Assembly (NCBI RefSeq): GCF_002234675.1
Contig: NC_019869.2
Span: 11,022,015-11,086,014, forward strand
Length of the DNA: 64,000 nucleotides
Direction: 5' to 3'
Source: Oryzias latipes
Lineage: Eukaryota; Chordata; Actinopteri; Beloniformes; Adrianichthyidae
Shown: positions 23,431 to 37,700 of the stretch, in pieces
Layout: each line of letters opens with the position of its first letter
Position numbering within the stretch: position 1 is the first letter of the stretch
Made by a program: the position numbers and the translations under genes
The notes under the pieces: model-generated
Seen by the model: only the letters and a program-made list of their open reading frames with translations
What the model was told of the DNA's origin: nothing
Databases searched by the model: none

Positions 23431-24163
23431 GGCGCTCATCATCAGAAGTGATCCACCTGAGATGTGCAGAGTCTTGAAAACCTTGCAAAAATCATAAATT
23501 AGTCACAGGAGGCTCTGCCAATTTTATTTTTATTTTTATATTTATGTTAAACATCGGATGGCACAATGGTGATAAAAAAAAAAAGAGTTAGAATTCAAGG
23601 AGCCTATAGGAGATCATTCGGTTGCAAGATTTAATGTGAAGGTCAGAATTAGCTTTGGATGAAGAGTATCCGTGAAATTCTAAGGTCTTGTAATCAGACA
23701 CAAAAAGGGGTTTTCTGGAAGACCAATCAAGAACATTGTGCCAACAGATTGCAGGCAGTGAGCCCAATCAAAGATGGTGGACAGAAACAGTAAAGAGCTT
23801 GAAAAGGAAAAAAAAAATGCAGATTAAGGCATGGGGCAGACAATCAGTTTTAAAATCCTTGGCAAGACAAGCTGACGAGCTAATGGTATTGGGATTTAAG
23901 ACCAGGCAGATCAAGAGGCCAGCTCAATGCTGTTCTGACGTTCTGACGCCCCCTCCCTTTCCCGTCCTTCCATCTCTCCTCATTTGTTCTCATCATTGTA
24001 TCAAATGATTAATGATTTAATTGTTTTACTTTGCAAAACGAGTACGCGCTCAAGACAGATGAGCTACAAAAGTATATGAAACAATCAGCATTTTCAGAAC
24101 TTTTGACCTTTTAAAAAATGCAAGTCCGAGCTGTGAGTCGCCAAACGACCATTACTCCCTCAT

Positions 24164-24213
<50 letters not shown>

Positions 24214-24232
24214 ATGCACACACACACACACA
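24164..24232. repeat. (CA)n microsatellite
   Basis: An almost pure CA dinucleotide run with a short interruption (GACACATG). Confidence 0.95.
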
Positions 24233-24726
24233 AGGCATAATGTGGTCTGTTAGGATCGTTAGCTGAGTTAATGTCCATGCATTTGGCCTGATAGGAGTTA
24301 CTGTGTCATTCTCCATGCTCCACAAACAGATACAGATACACAGATAAATGCCCCCGGGAGAAGGCAAACATGCTCACACAAGAACACACTCACACACATG
24401 GATATGTGGATGTGCACCTCCTCGCGCCGAGGCTCCCGTAAGCCGTGGCAGAGGGGATTATTAGGCGTATCTGTGAGGATGGTTTGAGGGTACCTTTGCT
24501 GTCACATCAGATTAGCTTGATGTTTTTTTGGACACAGCCATTTTTACTCTTGTGTTTTGTCTTCTGTTTCTTTTTGTCCTAATCTTCTACTTTCCACCTC
24601 ATCCCCTCACTCTTTTTGTTCTATGGGACATTATGCAGCCCTGGTTGGTGGATTTTTTTATCCTCATTGAACATCAGAAGAATAGGATTTCAGAACAACA
24701 CTTTTCTGAGGTTGTTCTCTGATTTT

Positions 24727-25292
24727 TCAAGTCCCAATCTGATGAAAATAGTGTTTTTTTTTTGGTGTTTTCAACATCTTCTTGTGGCAATTTTCTGATT
24801 AGAGAACATATATAAAGAAAATTAAGCTAACAAATGAACCATTTGAAAAAGCATGTAAATGTGATATACAAGTTACTACGTCTAGCTACAAGCTCCATGC
24901 GCCTCTCCATTCTGATGCATTCACTTGTAGACGACATGTATGTTTTTATTTTCCTCGTCTCAGCTGGTATCTCATTCAAAACTGTAAAACTGGATAGCTC
25001 CAGTATTGATCACCAGTTTGTTGCACCGGTAACGTTAGGTTAGGGTTGTGGGGGGCTGTGAGCATGTGGACAGATGGATGATGGGAAGTTGGGCCGGCTT
25101 ACTCCGCAACAATAGTATCGGCCACAACATAGAGGTGAGTTTCTAACGAACTGCTGCCGCTCTGCAGAAACTATGTCCTAGAAAACGGCAGTTTTAAAAA
25201 ACCTTTTAGCTAAAAATGGCATAATCATAATTAAAAGACCAATGGGAAGTCTTTTACAATAGATTAAAAGATCATCGGAGTGGGACTTTAAG
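24727..25292 (+). repeat. Dispersed inverted-end repeat family, copy B
   Basis: It has the same ends and orientation as copy A (CAAGTCCCAATCTGATGAAA on the left, GGAGTGGGACTTTAAG on the right) and the shared interior CTGCTGCCGCTCTGCAGAAA. It lies in rftn1 intron 1. Confidence 0.65.
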
Positions 25293-25783
25293 GAACATAT
25301 ACGTGTAACCCTTGTCTTGATTTCTTTCTGCCTTTGGGCAAGCTTTGAATCAGCATGAAAATGGGTTAGCAGTACGACATGCCCAGTGTTTCGGCTCTCT
25401 GTCTGTCTAGTCTCATGTCGCTCTGCTTGACAGGGCAGGAAATGGGTCTCATTTCTGCCTTAATTCGTTCTGATCAAACATGTCGCTCTCAATCAGCCAA
25501 TTTTGATTAGGAGATGCTGGTATCACAACCCACCAAGCAGGTAATGCCTGACATACCCATGTTGATGTGTTATTGCTGTGTGCAGTTCCCATGTCTCAGT
25601 GTTGGATTCACACATTGTTTCCAGCATCATTAATATCAGCATGTGACTACCGCACTCTTGGCTTATATTTAGAGATTCACAGATTTCCTGTGTCTTATTT
25701 TGTTCCCTCCCGCGGGTTCTCTTTTTGTCTCACATTTTTTAAATGCTTCAATCCTCTTTCCTCACCTCGCCCCTCCCAGGAAA

Positions 25784-28700
25784 ATGGGGTGTCGGCTCCC
25801 AAAGCTGAGGAAGACAGAAGACAGGCACAGCCCGGGCAACATCTACTCGACTCTCCGAAGACCTCAGGTTGAGACCAAAGTTGGAGTGGCCTACACCTAC
25901 CACTTCCTGGATTTCCTGTTGGGGAAAGAAGGTATGAAGATGAGTTTCTCATGTGCTGGCAGTCATCTCTGTCAGAAAGAAATGCTCTCCAGTGAGCACT
26001 TAATATTTCACAAAACCTCACATGTGTGCACAGATGAATCTGCATTCCTGAGAGCCTCTAAAAACTTTGTCGTACACAACATTTTCCACTCTTTGACTCC
26101 CACACTTCCATACGGTTTAGTCTTGCTGTTTAGTTTTGTTAAACTTTTTTGTTTAAGAGAAATAAATACAAATCAGGGAGACAAACATATTTAGTTTAAA
26201 AAGAACAAAATCAATGCAAATTTCATTTATAATAATGTATTGTATTGCAAAAAGCAATTACTCTCTATTTTGTATTTATGCTATGTATATATTTTTTTTC
26301 ATTTGTATAAGCTAAACTTCTTTAAAACAGTGAGGCTAAAGACAGATTCTAAAGTGGCGGGAGGTCATTTCTGTGCTGGTTAGGACAAAGGTTTGATTAA
26401 AGATTTGGTTTTGTCTGGATTAGAAATCAAGCAGTGATATTTAACGTTAATGGAAGGGCACAGACCAAGCTCTCTTCATTCTCAAATTTTCTCAAAAAGA
26501 TCTTCTTAATGTTGCAGTACCTCAAAAGACCACTACAGGTTGGTGTCAGAAGTGAGCTGTTTTCCATTTACTGCAATGTTAGAAAGTGCAATTATACAGC
26601 AACAAGTAACTTATTTTCAGTCTTGTTGTAAAGACTACTTTGATGTTTTGTTTTCAATTCACTGCATTTGTGGGGGTTGTTGAGCATAAATCCTTAGTTT
26701 TGGATTTGCTAGAGTTCAATTTTTTGCATTTCTGGGTTGTGTTTTTAGATTGGCAGGTGGACAAAACTCTCAGTTTCCTGTGTCCGATTCCCACAGGTTA
26801 GAAAGCTGTGGATGCAGGCTGAGAAAGCAAAGGTCAACACGTGTCTCTATAGATGATATCAGAGATTATCTGTCCAGTGTTCACATATCTACATTTTGGG
26901 ATTAGGTTTGGACTGACATTCTAAAATCTTTAGCTCTATAATTTCTTCAGTTGAGCTATTGTCTTGTGTCTTTTTGTTTCAGGGGTTTTGTGGTTTGTTC
27001 ATGAATCTCAGTCAAACATAACAAACCAATCTTGTTGAGTTCTTCTAAAGGTGCTGTGACAAAACGTAACATTTAAAATGCTCATTAAAGCCGGTATGGT
27101 CTGTTTTTCTTTGGGTTTGCGCTGATAATTGAAACCTTGGGTTAAATTAGTTGCTGTATGAACGCTCCCGAAAAATGGGACCGTTATGGAGCGGTTTCGG
27201 CTTATGATTTATGTTTCTGGAGATTGTTTGGTAATGGTTCAATATCCTTTTCCAGACTGCTGTGAGGACAAAATTGCTTTCCTAGGATCATTGCTAATGT
27301 CGTTCCCTCTTGGAATGGTGGTCACAACGGGGGGGCAGTGCTATTTGTCCAAACATTGAGGTTCAAGGATCTGCACACAACAACCACTCTGAACACATTC
27401 AGGATTTCAAAGAACATTTTATTATCATGCAATACCCTAATTACATGCTTCAACTACAGAAGTCAGTACAGTTTTTTTCATGCACAGTAGAATTGATGTA
27501 AAATTATGTAACACTGTACATAAATTATTCAAAAATTTACTCTTGATCAACATATTTGATATTTGATTTGGCAAAGATTTTAGACCCTAGCTATTTTGTG
27601 AAAAGTATCTAAAATCATTCAATGTTCTTGTATATTCTACAGGCATAAGCAACAAGATTTCATGAATAACATAAAAGGTTTATTCTATTATGAATAGGTG
27701 CAATAGATCTGCATTTCTCAAACCTTTTTTTGATAAGCATCAGGCTAGAAAAACACAACTGTAGCCTTATTGGTAAAGGTAGAATGAAGACATTATTTAT
27801 ATTTTTAAGAAAATTATCAGTACGTTAATTTTGTCATCAAATTTTCCAAAACAATCTAGCAATGTTCTGGTCAGGTAAATTTTTATATAAATAATTAATC
27901 AGCAAAGATATTTGAAAAATTGTACCCAAAGCACAATAAATGTTAATTAAAAAAAGGAAGGCCGCTCTTCTGCAGATGTCCCAATGTTAGTGCTCTCTTT
28001 TACTCTTGTATGATTGTCATATAATAATCATTTTTAATTGAAAGAGCTAGTATTTTGGACATTTCAAGCAAGAACAAAAATTGGCCCGACCTTCATTCTG
28101 ATCTGTTTCAGTTTTTCCAGGCAGGAGTTTTTTTTACATTTTTTAAAAAAAGGAGTGAGCTTCACTGGTTATTGTGATTTTTATAATTATACCATTAAAA
28201 AAAAATCTACAATGGCTGTTTCAGGGAAATTTAATCAGATCGTTGGGTCTGCAAACCAACCCTTATGTTCATACCACAAACGTCTTCAGGGGAGAAAGTT
28301 GTGTCTTTGTGTCGCTCTTGATGTAAAAATTCAAAAGGCTTCTTATTTTCAAGTTCAGCCCTGTGGCCTGGACACAGCAACACGAAGACGCAAAGTGCTT
28401 ACTTCGAGACTTGGTGTGTGTTTGTTTGGGAATGTGAAAGCTTGTGTGGTGACGTTATATGTGTCATATTTGACAAGAATCCTCATGGGATCTGTTTCTA
28501 AAAATGCTAATTCGAATGTGTCTGAGGGTGACAGAAGAAGTGAAAAAAGGATAGACGAGGAGAATCAAAATGTGTTCAGCTGTTTTAAATTAATTCACAA
28601 GTTCTCCCTTTTTTCTTCAAAAGTGACTGCGCCTGCAAGCCCTGGCTTTGCACAGTATCACCTGACAGGAGGGAGGAGTCATAAATCCAACACTGTAACA

Positions 28701-31700
28701 GGCAGCAGGCTCAAGTTCATGTCCAAGTGGCAGTGGTCCGGTTGCCAGGCAGCTTCACTTCAAGCCAGTCTTGTTGTTTTTGGCAGAAAACTTCAGTTGG
28801 CAGAAAGAAATCTGGCTCAAGAGGATGGCGGTGACCAAAACAGACAATAGACATGAGGTTGACTTGTCTTTTTTTTTATTTGTTAGAAAAGGCTGCAGCA
28901 GATAAATTGTCTGATCACATGTTCAGCAGGCCAAGAGTCAAGAAATAGCGACCACACACTCTGACAGCGTTCATCCAAACAGCTAATTCTCTCTTGCACA
29001 AAACATTTTATAGCACTTAGTCAACAGAGTTAGTGTTATCTTTCGACAGACAGGCAGGCCATTTATATGGTAAACTCACTGATGCCACCTGAGCTGCTTA
29101 AGATAGGTAGACTCTATTTTTAGGATAAACGCTGCTACTATGAATGGATTTTGTGTGTGAGAGATTGCTGGTGGTTTGTGTCTGCCTCTTTCCCTCTCTT
29201 ACGTTTTTGATAGAGAGACCAGGAGAAGTAAAGGATTCCTAAAGGATTATCTGATTGTTTGTGGAGATTGAGAGACCTCATTCCCAGCAAAGGGATTTAT
29301 TTGTATTTCTGTGTGTGTTTGTGTAGGAGGCAGATAGAGGAGTCTCTGTCACTCCATGACATTGAGAAAACCCACGGTCAAATCCATGCTTTAATTCAAT
29401 TTGGCTTTCTTTAATGATATTGTTTCCTTGCCTGCTTGCCTTGATGACTCCTACAGACTAATGAAAAACAAATATATTTGCAGGCGCCTCTGTGAAATAT
29501 GGGAGACAAGATGCTGTTTATCAAACCAAGTTGAGTTCCCAGAAAGAGGAGCACAATCAACTTTCTGTCTGGAGCTTTCTCCAACCTGCAAATGAACAAT
29601 GCTGCTGATGAAATGGTGTCCAAAAGGGCTTGAGCGGAAATTTTTTCAGTGTGACTAAGCCCCGCTCACTTTGCTGGGTCAGTGTGACCCTGTGGGAAGT
29701 AAGGATGGAGGCAGAGAAATGTCTTCAAGTGGCCAATTTCTTTTGTCAGAGGCAATCTTTGGTTGTGGTCAGTCTCCTTTACCTCAACTGATTTATTACT
29801 TTGAAATCCCCACTCTGGTGTACATTTACTAAAGTGACCCAAAGGAGCATGCTATATAGCAGCATCGGACAAAAGAAACCCAAGACACCAGAATAGTAGG
29901 AAATGGCAGATTTACGAAAGATAACTCTCAAAAAACTCATCAAAATGAAAAACAAAAGAAAATTAAGGCTGCGACCAGCATTGTAAGGCCCGCTACCCAC
30001 CACCGCCCTCGCCGCCCCTTTTGATCCACCCTCATTGGCCGATGACTACTACACACCCCCTCACCTTGCCACCCTGGTTCAGAGCTGCACGTGATAAATT
30101 GATTAAAAAAGAAAAACTTTTTTTGAAAATGGCGACTTGTTTGTTGGTTTTAACTCCTTAGCAACCATTTTGCTTTTGGGCTGGCTAGCAAAAGTAGACT
30201 TTTGGATTTACATAACAACGGAGGTTTTTTGTTGACCATGCCCACATTCCTAATATATATTTCTAAGGCTTTGTCCGAATTCCTTCACCACTCACTACAT
30301 AGTGGACTTTATAGCGTGTTCGCCACTTTCTAGTGCTGTCTGAATCTGCAATTCTTAAATCCAGTGCCCTAGAAATTTCCCAGAAGTCTCCGCAAAAAAC
30401 CAGTGTGCATTGATGCTCACGAGATTGACGAATATAGACCACAATGCATTGCGTTTAAACAATTTTTGCAAAGAAATGTATTTAAATGATTTTTTTTTAA
30501 TAAACCATCAACATTTTTTATCTTCAGAACACAGTAAACTCATAAATGATGGTCGCAGAATGCTGATATCAATTAGATTTTAACTTCGTGAAATTGATGA
30601 TGCCATATTTGCCCTTTAAAAAAAAAGAAAGTAGTGAGCATGGTGTCCGAATTGCTTTTAAAATCCAGGGCACTACATCGTCCCGCACTATATAGTTTTT
30701 TTTAGTATTTAGGGGTTAGGGTGGAAAGTAATATTCATATTATAAATTTTCAATCAACTGGAGCCACAGATTTATGTATATATTTATCACATCATTCCCA
30801 TTTTAAATATGCGAGCAATTGGGAAATGCCACTTTTGCGAGCTCGCCACGCTAACAGCAATCAAAATCTACAAACTTTAAAACCAACATGGTATCCCAAG
30901 TAGTTTCCCAATGAAAATTGCACCAAATATGCATTTATTAAGAACAAATAATTGTACAAAATGTCATAAAAATAAAAGACAGTTCTGTTAAAATAGGGGG
31001 GAAAAAAAGAACAAAAGTATACATTTTAGCCTCTATCAAAAACAATGAAACATCTCTACTTAAACTACAATAGTATTTTAGTGGATTCAACTTTCACAAA
31101 ACATGACAGAACAATGTTTTCCGTTTTTGCTGAGAAATGTCACTTTTTTTTTAAGTGTTATTCTGAAATGTGATATCCTGCACGTCAGGGGTGCCATCGT
31201 TCCCAGATGATCCACCCTCAGCCATATGATCAACACTGTTCCCCCTCCACCCTGACATGCCAGCTTAAATGCAAAGTCTCAGGCCCAACAGTCAGGTGTC
31301 GCACTTCAACTCCACCCCCACCCCCCATTCCTGAAGCGCTGTGATGAACAACGGATAGCTGGGAAAGCATGAACAAAGGACACAATATAAACAGTCTGAA
31401 TGAGTCAGAAAGGTGCAGAAGAAGAAGAGGAACGGATGCAAGAGGGATGGAGGATAACAAATGAGAAACATTGCAGTTGTTTAGGGCCGGGAGGGGAGTG
31501 AAAAGGAGAAGAGGAGGTGTGAGGAGGAGCAAGTGGGAGTCAGGACTCGGGATGTGTGAGGAAGTAAGCTAGGTGTGATGCAGTGTGACAAACGCTGGTC
31601 TCCGAAGCAGTGAGGAGCTGAACTCTGCTGATGGCTTTCTGCTGCCCTGCAGAGACGGAGACCCGCTCAGCTCATTAAAACCTATAAGAAATGTCTAAAG

Positions 31701-34700
31701 CTCCGCTGTGCGTTTGCTGCCATGTCTGCTTAAGGAGCTCTTTCCACAGCAAAGAAGTTCATACAGTTCAACGCCTGCAGAGCAAGCATTTGTACATGAG
31801 GTACACAACTCGTTTTGCGATCTGTATTTTCAGTTTGTGTACGCACACATATGTTCACATCCCCTAACATGAAATATGCCTGCTGTTTGAGCGCAAAGGA
31901 TTCGGCTCAGAGAGCAGGCGCTCTTTCTTTCTTTTTTTTTTTAGACATCTTCATCGCTTGCTTTTCAAGGCGAGCACAGGACATCAGCATTTTTCATAAA
32001 AGTCGTTCATATGTTTGTGGATGATTTTTCATGGATGATTTTTCATGGAGTTTTACTCGTTCTGACAAAACTTCACCTGGGGATGATGGGGAGGAGGCGC
32101 CGGGAGCTGGCGTGGAAGTTTCTGCTTTTAAATGTGATTGTTCTTACCTCAACACTCCTTTGACTTTTCCAAGAGATTTTCCAGAAACTAGCTTCTTCAT
32201 TCCTGAAACAGCAAGGAGCTCCTGGCTCCAGGATGTTGATTATTTTATAGACACTGTTTGGCAAATATCCTCCCCGAGAACCTCTGGAAGCCATTAGAAG
32301 GCTGTTTTAAATAAATGTGAAACTCTAGGATAAGCCTCAAAGGGTGGCTGTGTGTACTAATCCTCATACATCACTGAGGAGGCTTAGTTGAAACTCTGCC
32401 TTTTTCATGCACACTCACCTTTACATGAGAGGGAGCTCCACATGTGTGCTGACTTTGCTGGGGATTTGTACAGTACAAGGAGCTGATAGGACCTTTCAAA
32501 CAGCTACAGGAGGGGTGAGGGGCTCCTCAAATACTCTGTAAAATTCAGGGTCAAAAGGTAATGCATTGATCTCGACACACAGCAGCTGTGATGAGGTCAA
32601 AGCTGCTGGGTGAGACAGAAATAGCAGTGAGAATCAACAGCTGAACAGCTGCTCGGTCTCTTCTAGTGTCTGTCAAACAATGTACTCCAGGATTACCATA
32701 GTTTTTGGACTATAAATCGCTCCAGAGTATAAGTGGCGGCAGCAAAAAAATTGCACAATAAAGAAGAAAAATATACATATATATATCTATAAGTTGCACT
32801 GGAGCATAAGTCCCACTTTTGGGAGAAAAGTGCAACACTTTTGAACAAATCAGGCAAGCCAGACATAATCTGCATTTGCACCAAATGTGATTCACACAAC
32901 AAATTTGCATCCGCTGCCTCTTTTCCGACACCCATCAAATTCCGTACTCCATGCATGTCCAAAAATGTTTTTTATAATCTAGATGCACCCGTTGTGTGTG
33001 AGGGAAGCTACCGTTACGTTTTTAGCCTCTTGACTACATGGAAGCTTTGACTGTCAAACTTTATTCATTTCAACCATGATTGAAAATCTTGGTGTTGGAC
33101 CGGACGGAAAAGAAAAGAAGGGAAGAAGAGGGAGGGATGTCAGAGGGGGGGGGGGGGGGGTGATGATAGTGAGAGGGGGGGGTAAGACCATGAAGCAGCA
33201 TAGAGCAGACAGGTTTACTGGTTGTTTATCGTTACGGTACAGTTCCAATGTAGTACAAAAAGGGCGGGGCCTGTTCACACACACTCAAATGTTATCAACA
33301 CACCTGCTAGCTGCAAGAAATGTTCACATGTCAACATGTACACAAAACAGATAGTGTTCACACACGCATACTTATGCCTTTAAACCAACTAGTGTGAAAT
33401 CTTTCATTCATTCAATCATGCAAACTATAAGTGCAAAGGTGAGCTAACACCTGTGCTCAGGTGAGTGTTTATGTTCTTCTAAAATGGATGGTGGAATGTG
33501 AAAAGGAGGAGGAGCGCCCAGCCACCCCCACACCCAGACCCCCGCCGCAGCAGCAGCGGCAGCCGGAATTCCCCCAACGCCACACGGGAACAGGCAGGGA
33601 ACAACCGCCCCCCGGGCGACCAAGACCGCCACCCAGGCCAGGGCCAGCAGGACCGCCGCGAGGCCCCCAGAGCCAGAGAGCAGGGAGGCGCGGAGGGAAA
33701 GAGAGCGCCGCCCCAGCCCAGCCAGGAAAGCAGCCCCCCCGCCGCGCCGGAAGAGCCCAACGCAGGGCCCCACCGGAGAAGGACGCCCACAGCCCCAGAC
33801 GAGCACCCCACCACCACCATGGAGTTCCGGGCATCCCCCCGCCCCAACCCCAGGTACGAGCCAGGACCCCCCAAGGGAGACCCGCTCCGCACTCCAGGCA
33901 GCCACCCACCCGGCCCACGGTTGGTCCAGGGAGGAGCAAGGCAGGGGCCCGCCGCCCCCGCCCAGGAGGGGGGAACCCCGGGGAAAAAAGGGTGGCCCAC
34001 AAGGGGTGTTATAAATATGGCCCGACCAGGCTCGGCCATGTTGGAAGTTTGGCGGGGCCCAGCGCTCAGGGGCAAGGACCAGGACCCACCCCCCAGGGAC
34101 ACGAACACCCCCGGCTCAGGTGTAATATGAACCCCCCCACCGTGCGGAGAGAGCACCGCCGGGCCCAGGGAGCCGGCACCCAAGGGACACGCCCGCCATC
34201 GCCAAGGGGCCCGCACCCCCCACCAGGGAAGGGGTAGGGGACAGATGGACCCAGGTCCCCCCCTTCCTTGCAAAATGTGTGTGCGTGTATGTGTGTTTGA
34301 GAGGGTGTGTGTGTGCATGCGACACAGATGATGTTGAGAAATCAGGTGTCTTTATTTTGAAGATCTCTACCAAAGCATCAGTAATCATGTCTTCATGTCT
34401 GGGCTCATGAGATCATTTTTCAGCAAATGTTACCTTTTTTATTGCAGGAGCCAGCATCAAATGGACCTTTCAGAGGTATTTCTGTGTCTCTCTAATCCAG
34501 TTTGATGACTTGCTGTCCTGCAATAGACCAAAATAAAAACAAAAATAATTAATAATAACTGTTGATACAAATAAGAAAAATATCATAAAGTTCAGGGGGA
34601 GAACAATCCGATTCTCATCCATGTTTGTTTTGGACAGCGGTTCTTCTTCTGCATTGCTTTCAGTAGCAAATACTGATATACACATCTATCCCTTGTGCTA

Positions 34701-37700
34701 TCCTAGGCACTTTAACATTGGGAGTTGGGTCATCTAGACCCACTAGACAGTGCACTGAACTTTTTTTCTTCAATGATTTGTGATCTCCACTGGTGTCCAT
34801 GGATTACATGAAAACTTTTCACCTTTATCCACTTTTGTCATGGTAGGGAGAACACGTCAATTTAAGGGTGGGGTCATAGGAAACACAAGGGTTAAAAAAA
34901 AAATCACATACAATTCCTTCCCCTGGCTAAACTATACAAAACACCACAACTTATACTCCAAAGAATACGGTAGTTTCCATCCATCTGCAGGCACTTCAGC
35001 TAACTGTGTGTGTCTAAGACTTTCCCATCTCAGTTGCACTCTGAAGAAATGAACCACGTCCCATGCTTTCAACAGCGCAGTACCTCCACCTTCCTTCCTT
35101 TCCCTGGAGTTGGCACTACAAAACTCCTGCTGGCTTTTCTGCCCCTAAGCTGTTCCCATGTTTCCATTTCAGAACCTGCTTTTATATCCAACAGTGGCAG
35201 ACAGTAAAAATGAAGTTGCTCTCCAGCCTCGAGCAGCGTGTAAGACACTCGTAACTTTCTGCATGCTTTGCCTCTGAGTCTGGTTTGTGAGTGAGCGCCA
35301 GTCGAGCCCAGTTAATGGCAACTAGAGATTGTTTACAGTGAAGCATTGTTGTCCTCACCTCAGTCTCCTCCTGTTTTTCTTTTACTAGTCTCACTGTCCC
35401 ACTTTTGATTAGTCTCTGCAGACACTCAATAAGTGTTTGCTTGATAAAAGGCTCTCGAGGTTCAGAGGAGCTCTGTCATCTTTCTGTTTCCTCGTTGTTT
35501 TAACTGAGACAGGAGCCAGTGAGGTGTGCATGTTCCTGCGCTCGTATGGCAGCGCCAGCTTCCCATGTGTGTGTGTGTGAACACACCAGATGATGAAGAA
35601 CAAATTGAAAATGAGATGGCTTTCACATTTTTTTCCTCTCTCCATGTGTGGATGTGTGTGTAGTTAATTTATGCAGGTTATTTTCTCCTCTCCAGACCCA
35701 TGCAAATGAGATGGAATGGAAATGGATGACAAGCATTCAAGCCCAAACAGACAGCCTCATCTCTGCCTTTCCTACTAACGGCCTCTGTCTCTTTTTTTCT
35801 CTCACCCCTTGCCTTTTGTTCTCATCTGTGCACACACCTGATTTTATACACACACACACACACACACACATCCATACATGTATTCTTCAGGCCTGTGTCT
35901 ATATCAAAGCCTTTCTACAGAAAGAGGGCCAACGTCACCAACGCTGCAGTGCTCTCCCCTGGTGGCTTCACACTGACAATTTGCCTGCATAAGATAAGCT
36001 TTGCTAACCATTTCCACTCAAGTGACATTTGTTTCTGTCCATTGTGTTTGGTAATATGGGAATATCTGCTAATGCCACACATCCAAACAAACAGTGAGAT
36101 AGCATTGTCTCTCAGTCATTTTGATGCATGCCTGTGAAATCGAGTCACGGGAGTTCACTGGTGAAATATGCTGGTTTGTGCTCAGGTGAGTACATTCCTG
36201 CCAGTATCTGCCTCTCAGTATCTGCAGAAGGGTGTGTGTGCGTCTGCTTGACTGTGCTGGTAACAGTGGGCACACAGGCTAATAAATCTGGTGTAATTGC
36301 TTTTTAGATTTAGCGTGAAGATGCCATGTGTTGTTCTTCAGTGGGTATTAACATATTGAAATTGCTTGGTTTTTGTTCTTTTGTGTCCTTTTCCTTTTTA
36401 TGAACTGACCCAGAGGTCTGCAACCTTTAACTCTAGAAGAGCCATTTGGGCCTGTTTGATGTGGACCAAAACCCAGAGATGGGAGCCAAGTTCCACTTTC
36501 CTGTTCAAAAATCCACTTTATTTACAATATGTATACCTTTTAAGTATTTTTTTTATTTTTAATATTTACTAGATTATGATAAAGTCATATTTTTCTATAT
36601 GTAATAATTTCAACGTATTTTAATTTTGACTGCAGCACTTGCTAGTTCCTCTCAAAATGAAATACACCCTGTGTCAAAGAAGATCCTCCTGCAGCGGATT
36701 TATTTGATTTTAAAATGCAAGACAGTCAAACATGGCATTCTTCTATGAATATGACATCATATGTTTTTTAGCCCTTTAACTATTAATTATAAACATCACA
36801 ACATGAGTATATAATCTAAATAAATAAATAATGCAAAAATGGATGGATGGATGGCTTTGGAGCCTCAGGTTGCATTGCAGACCCCTGAACTAACACAGCA
36901 ACGCTGTAATATTTGCTATGAACCCTTCTTGTCTATTTTCTCTCCAGAGGTTCCGGTGTCGTCTGTGCTTTGTCTATCGTCGGTCAGGGAACTGCCAGTC
37001 CAAGTCAGGGAGCTTTATGCTCAAGGCTTTGTCTTGGTTGCCGTCCACCCCTTTGTTCACCCCTGTGGCCCTCGCCACGCACACATCCAGCGGCAGCTCC
37101 ACCGTGCCGTGTTGGTCCGAGAAACCCAGAGGTAAGCGGATCAAAATAAAACGCCTTTCATCTCACATTCTCTGATTACAGTCTGTGTCAGGCTAATGAA
37201 AGGGAGAAAGTGTTAAACTTGCAGCCAACAGTTAGGTTCCCGTGTGACCTCATAGCGTTGACACAAAGACCTGCTGAGAATCATTATCACAGCCTCCTCA
37301 CTTCTGTCTTTTAACGCTAAAGATCCTGCAGATGAGTCAGTCAAACAGCTAAGTTTAGCTCACTCACACAATCCTTTTAGTCTTGATGTTTTACAGTGTG
37401 TCATCCATGGAAGTTGGAAACCAATATTAGTGTTTATTACCACATAAAGCAGAGCCTTCAAATGTCACCACTGAATACTTCTGTTTTATACCAATCTAGA
37501 AGTCTTTCCTATTCGGTTTTTAGGTCTCCAAATGTAATTTTCTCTAAACTGATTTAGGTCACTTTCTCACTGCAGTTTCTTTTTTGTCGGATGGTTCAGC
37601 ACCTTAGGGAAAGTTCACCTGAACAATGACCAAAATCTGAAAACTGGGATCTTGGTTCAATTTCAGTTCAATTCCATTAAGTGTCAGATCACAACCAAAG

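Larger units (their letters stand above)
32692..34974. repeat. Composite repeat with inverted ends and GC-rich core
   Basis: The left end is TTACCATAGTTTTTGGACTA followed by AGAGTATAAGT. The right end (34950-34974) is ACTTATACTCCAAAGAATAC followed by GGTA, an inverted match, so the whole 2.3 kb may be one element. The core at 33480-34260 is GC-rich, and a second element (34690-34891) is embedded. The superfamily is not assigned. Confidence 0.45.
25932..36947. other. rftn1 intron 2, about 11 kb
   Basis: It contains a 212-codon orphan ORF (28212-28850), a possible element at 30268-30720 and a large repeat with a GC-rich core (32692-34974). Also present are (CA)n and (TG)n runs and the start of a hAT-like remnant at about 36408. 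Elsewhere I saw no exon or RNA gene. Confidence 0.6.

Noticed and set aside
25700..26194. 164-codon ORF as a separate gene
   Set aside because: It is rftn1 coding exon 2 read into flanking intron sequence; the donor GTATGA at 25932 ends the real exon.
33461..34318. Plus 258-codon and minus 279-codon ORFs as proline- or glycine-rich genes
   Set aside because: Many frames on both strands are open together because the DNA is GC-rich with few stop codons. No conserved domain is seen, and the location is a repeat-like block in an intron.
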